A DNA stretch of 7,042 bases from Cyclobacteriaceae bacterium (lineage in GTDB: Bacteria; Bacteroidota; Bacteroidia; Cytophagales; Cyclobacteriaceae): the NCBI GenBank assembly GCA_030589835.1, contig JAUUZS010000221.1:1-7042 (forward strand), read 5' to 3'. The notes below the pieces were generated by a model. It was not told the origin of the DNA and ran no database searches. It was given only the letters and a program-made list of their open reading frames with translations. Shown one piece after another: positions 6,883 through 7,042 of this stretch. How positions within the stretch are numbered: position 1 is the first letter of the stretch; every line of letters begins with the position of its first letter. The translations under genes and the position numbers were made by a program.

Positions 6883-7042
6883 GTTCATGTATTACCCGAT
6901 ATTTTTATTGATGTTGGTTGGCGCTTGTTCGGTGAAAACAAAAAACGAAACCTCCGAACAGGCTCTATTAAGCAGCGACAGTCAGGCTACCCAGGCTGCC
7001 ACAGCAATCAAGCGTATTTATGTTTCCAATGAAAAAAATGTA
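6869..7042 (+). CDS. Lipoprotein, N-terminal part (runs off window)
   Basis: Only the first 58 codons are present and the frame is open to the window edge. The product starts MKQLKF, continues with a hydrophobic stretch (about 10-19) and has a lipobox VGAC with Cys20 as the predicted lipidated residue, so it should be exported and lipid-anchored. After Cys20 comes a Ser/Thr/Gln/Ala-rich linker, then IKRIYVSNEKNV. An IYVS strand after a linker is often seen at the start of right-handed parallel beta-helix proteins, but this is too little to assign a fold. The ATG at 6869 overlaps the end of the glycosyltransferase gene by 14 nt in another frame, suggesting coupled translation. An ATG at 6887 would avoid the overlap but loses the lysines of the signal peptide. 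The residues after Cys20 (SVKTK) are not the acidic pattern of the known surface-export signal for Bacteroidota lipoproteins. Confidence 0.78.
   Translation, partial: MKQLKFMYYPIFLLMLVGACSVKTKNETSEQALLSSDSQATQAATAIKRIYVSNEKNV

Overview
The window looks like a chromosomal segment of a Bacteroidota bacterium, probably of the Cytophagales/Sphingobacteriales type. The grounds are low G+C, A/T-rich intergenic DNA, translation starts without Shine-Dalgarno sequences, a large stand-alone FtsX/MacB-type permease of the kind these bacteria carry in many copies, and intergenic repeats of the CTTTGCG and GAAGTC types. The phylum call is from pattern recognition, not a search. All recognised genes lie on the + strand.

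Region 1 (1-2666): an A/T-rich leader carries two tandem imperfect palindromes (TGTC...GACA) spaced about two helical turns apart. It is followed by a complete 790-aa ABC transporter permease with two FtsX-like halves. No ATPase gene is in view.

Region 2 (2667-3228): a 562-bp stretch without a credible gene. It holds two inverted-repeat elements, one built of 8-nt units and one of 7-nt units. The rest is unassigned and precedes the next gene.

Region 3 (3229-7042): a surface-polysaccharide-like cluster. It starts with a GT4-type glycosyltransferase (380 aa). After a 98-bp gap comes a compact, probably co-transcribed run: a 291-aa protein of unknown function with a two-helix membrane hairpin, a 123-aa protein with a Cys/His zinc-binding-like module and a Tyr/Asp/Ser-rich acidic tail, a second GT4-type glycosyltransferase (372 aa) with a canonical EX7E motif, and the start of a lipoprotein gene that overlaps the glycosyltransferase by 14 nt and runs off the window.

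The two glycosyltransferases suggest assembly of a glycan such as an exopolysaccharide, a capsule or a glycosylated product. The two unknown genes between them are the most likely place for something undescribed. No tRNA, rRNA, CRISPR array, transposase or clear rho-independent terminator was seen.
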